Shown: positions 62,732 through 64,000 of the stretch, piece after piece
Numbering within the stretch: position 1 is the stretch's first letter
Layout of the letters: every line of letters begins with the position of its first letter
Source of the DNA: Mycoplana azooxidifex
GTDB taxonomy: Bacteria > Pseudomonadota > Alphaproteobacteria > Rhizobiales > Rhizobiaceae
DNA: 64,000 nucleotides
Assembly: GCF_014196765.1 (NCBI RefSeq)
Contig: NZ_JACIEE010000005.1
Span: 372,001-436,000, forward strand
Direction: 5' to 3'
The notes under the pieces: model-generated
What the model was told of the DNA's origin: nothing
The model's input: only the letters and a program-made list of their open reading frames with translations
Database searches by the model: none
Program-made: the position numbers and the translations under genes

Positions 62732-63721
62732 TCAGGCGGCGCGCGCCTTGCGAACGTCGACAAAAAGCTCCTCGATCGGCACGCGGCGCGGAATGAGCTT
62801 CTGCTGGAAGGCATAGGTCACCAGTGCCTCGATCGTTGCACGATTGGCTTCCAGTCCATTCGACAACGGGTCGTCACCCACGAACGGCATGATGTCGGCA
62901 TACTTGTCGTAATCGGGCACGTCGGTGGCGCCGCCCTGCAGTTTCTCCAGCCATTGCTGCTTGGCCTGCTCGAACGCATCGAACAGGGAGGCGGCCAGGA
63001 ACGGATATCTGCCGAGCACGTCGTTGCGTACGACGATGCAGCCATGGACAGGATAGATGCCGGTCCTGCGATACCACGCAGCCTCAAGCTCCAGGGCGTT
63101 GTCGAAAAGCTCCCGATAGACCGGCGTATCCTTGTTTGCCGCTTCCCAGCCGGCGGTCGGAGCGCCGGAGCGGCCGATACCGGCACGGCTGGCAAAACCT
63201 GCCTGGATCTCGCCGCTTGCCATCATCGCGGCCAGGGACTTTCCGTCCGGCGCATGGGTGACGTTGGCAGGCAGCTTGAGGGAGGTGACGTGTTCCTCGT
63301 CGTCGACGATCCACTGGATCTTGTCGTTATCGACGCCGTATTCGTTCATCAGCACGCCGCGCGTCCACACACCGGTGGTCACCGAATAGGCCCGCACACC
63401 GACCTTCTTGCCTTCCAGGTCCTTCGGCGTCGCGATGCCGGCATCTTCCCGCACCTGGAAACCGGAATGATGGAAGCGGCGGCTGAGAAAGATCGGCAGT
63501 GCCGTTATCGGCACGCCCGCCGCCTTGGCGATGACGTAGGTCGTCGGCGCCAGTTCGCAGATGTCGAACGCGAGATCCCGGACCATGCGGCGGAAGGCAG
63601 CGATGATCGGGGAGACCTCGATCTGGTTTATGGTGACGCCATCGACGGGAATTTCGCCGCTCTTGACTGCCGCCGTGCATCCATAAGTGGCGACGGCCAT
63701 GGAAAGTGTGGGAATGCTCAT
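62732..63721 (-). CDS. Signal-less NMT1/4,5-dihydroxyphthalate-decarboxylase-like protein (copy 1)
   Basis: The start is ATG 63721, overlapping the TGA of the upstream gene by one base; 329 residues. There is no signal peptide. 'MVRDLAFDICELAPTTYVIA', 'LPIFLSRRFHHSGFQVREDA', then 'PKDLEGKKVGVRAYSVTTGV' and 'WTRGVLMNEYGVDNDKIQW', are very close in order to Pht5, which decarboxylates 4,5-dihydroxyphthalate to protocatechuate. It is clearly paralogous to 60908-61813. Chance of a transporter role is lower because the operon already has a separate binding-protein gene. Confidence 0.78.
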   Translation of the reverse strand: MSIPTLSMAVATYGCTAAVKSGEIPVDGVTINQIEVSPIIAAFRRMVRDLAFDICELAPTTYVIAKAAGVPITALPIFLSRRFHHSGFQVREDAGIATPKDLEGKKVGVRAYSVTTGVWTRGVLMNEYGVDNDKIQWIVDDEEHVTSLKLPANVTHAPDGKSLAAMMASGEIQAGFASRAGIGRSGAPTAGWEAANKDTPVYRELFDNALELEAAWYRRTGIYPVHGCIVVRNDVLGRYPFLAASLFDAFEQAKQQWLEKLQGGATDVPDYDKYADIMPFVGDDPLSNGLEANRATIEALVTYAFQQKLIPRRVPIEELFVDVRKARAA

Positions 63722-64000
63722 CAATTTGCCTCAAGCAGTTTGGTTGCTTCCTTCGCGAGAGAAAGGTCGACGACCGTGTCGAAAGGCAGCTTCTCCTTCT
63801 GAATCTCGAACTCGAGGTTCAGATCCTGCATGTAGTCGATCTGCTTTTCGGTCAGGATCAGGTCGCGGCTGTAGGTCTTGTTCTCGCGGGTGAACTTGAT
63901 CATCATTCGGCCCTGCGCCTCGTCGGAAGCGCCGATTGCGGTCTTGTAGGCCTGCATGAACGCTTCCTCGGCATTCGGGTCGTCCATCATGAAACGGTAC
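63721..64000 (-). CDS. C-terminal part of an ABC substrate-binding protein (cut by right edge)
   Basis: The frame is open from the right edge to TGA 63721-63723, about 93 residues. 'FMQAYKTAIGASDEAQGRMM' and 'DLILTEKQIDYMQDLNLEFE' end in 'LAKEATKLLEAN', which looks like the C-terminal helices of NMT1/TauA/SsuA-like binding proteins. That would complete the importer with the ATPase and permease downstream. Its N-terminus lies outside the window, so signal peptide and start cannot be seen. Confidence 0.6.
   Translation of the reverse strand, partial: YRFMMDDPNAEEAFMQAYKTAIGASDEAQGRMMIKFTRENKTYSRDLILTEKQIDYMQDLNLEFEIQKEKLPFDTVVDLSLAKEATKLLEAN

Noticed and set aside
60908-63721. Pht5-like proteins considered as plain periplasmic binding proteins
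   Set aside because: Both lack any signal peptide, and a separate binding-protein-like C-terminus already lies upstream at 63721-64000.

Overview
The base composition (high GC), the short palindromic intergenic repeats that resemble rhizobial RIME elements, an Omp25/31-like outer membrane barrel, and the density of ABC importers for sugars and organic acids all point to an alphaproteobacterium of the Rhizobiales, probably Rhizobiaceae (Ensifer, Rhizobium or Shinella type). The content is accessory catabolic cargo of the kind found on a megaplasmid or chromid. No rRNA, tRNA, transposase, CRISPR array or replication origin was seen. Genes at both edges are cut by the window.

Layout: (1) 1-5889: the start of a beta-helix protein, then a small redox/aldehyde group (exported flavodoxin, exported double-CMD/cupin protein, zinc alcohol dehydrogenase, aldo/keto reductase) beside a divergent LysR regulator. 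(2) 5905-17575: a long minus-strand polyol operon with an importer (binding protein, ATPase, permease), a SorC-type regulator, aldo/keto reductase, GlpD/EryB-like dehydrogenase, DhnA/LsrF-type aldolase, FGGY kinase and GMC oxidoreductase. (3) 18108-22659: a secreted RTX protein with three 333-bp repeats and an outer membrane barrel. (4) 22901-33511: an organosulfur region in which a minus-strand operon (two MetQ-like proteins, MetN, MetI, two SfnB, an LLM monooxygenase) is divergent from tauABC. The two promoters carry the same 15-bp element at the same distance from the start codons. (5) 33528-34145: a TerC-like membrane protein.

(6) 34515-43523: a sugar operon with class II aldolase, FGGY kinase, ketose 3-epimerase, two permeases, ATPase and binding protein, controlled by a divergent LacI repressor with a clear tandem operator. 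(7) 43527-57169: two divergent operons sharing one intergenic region. Leftwards are a sugar importer, XylB-like kinase, HAD phosphatase, two SDRs and a GldA-like dehydrogenase. Rightwards are a cupin-type phosphoglucose isomerase, KDPG-aldolase-like protein, shikimate-dehydrogenase-like protein, 2-hydroxyacid dehydrogenase, metallo-beta-lactamase-fold lactonase-like protein and an RpiR regulator. The shared region holds HexR-like TGTA-N7-TACA sites, so the whole block may be one regulon for an unassigned sugar or polyol. (8) 57273-64000: a minus-strand operon entering from beyond the right edge, with LigJ-like hydratase, HpcH/HpaI aldolase, a PDC-hydrolase-like amidohydrolase, two signal-less proteins related to 4,5-dihydroxyphthalate decarboxylase, and a TauBC/NMT1-type importer. 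This looks like an uptake and lower-pathway module for an aromatic acid or a related polycarboxylate.

The strongest candidates for undescribed biology are blocks 7 and 8, then the mixed Ery/Lsr-type operon of block 2. All functional assignments come from reading motifs and gene order; no database search was run.
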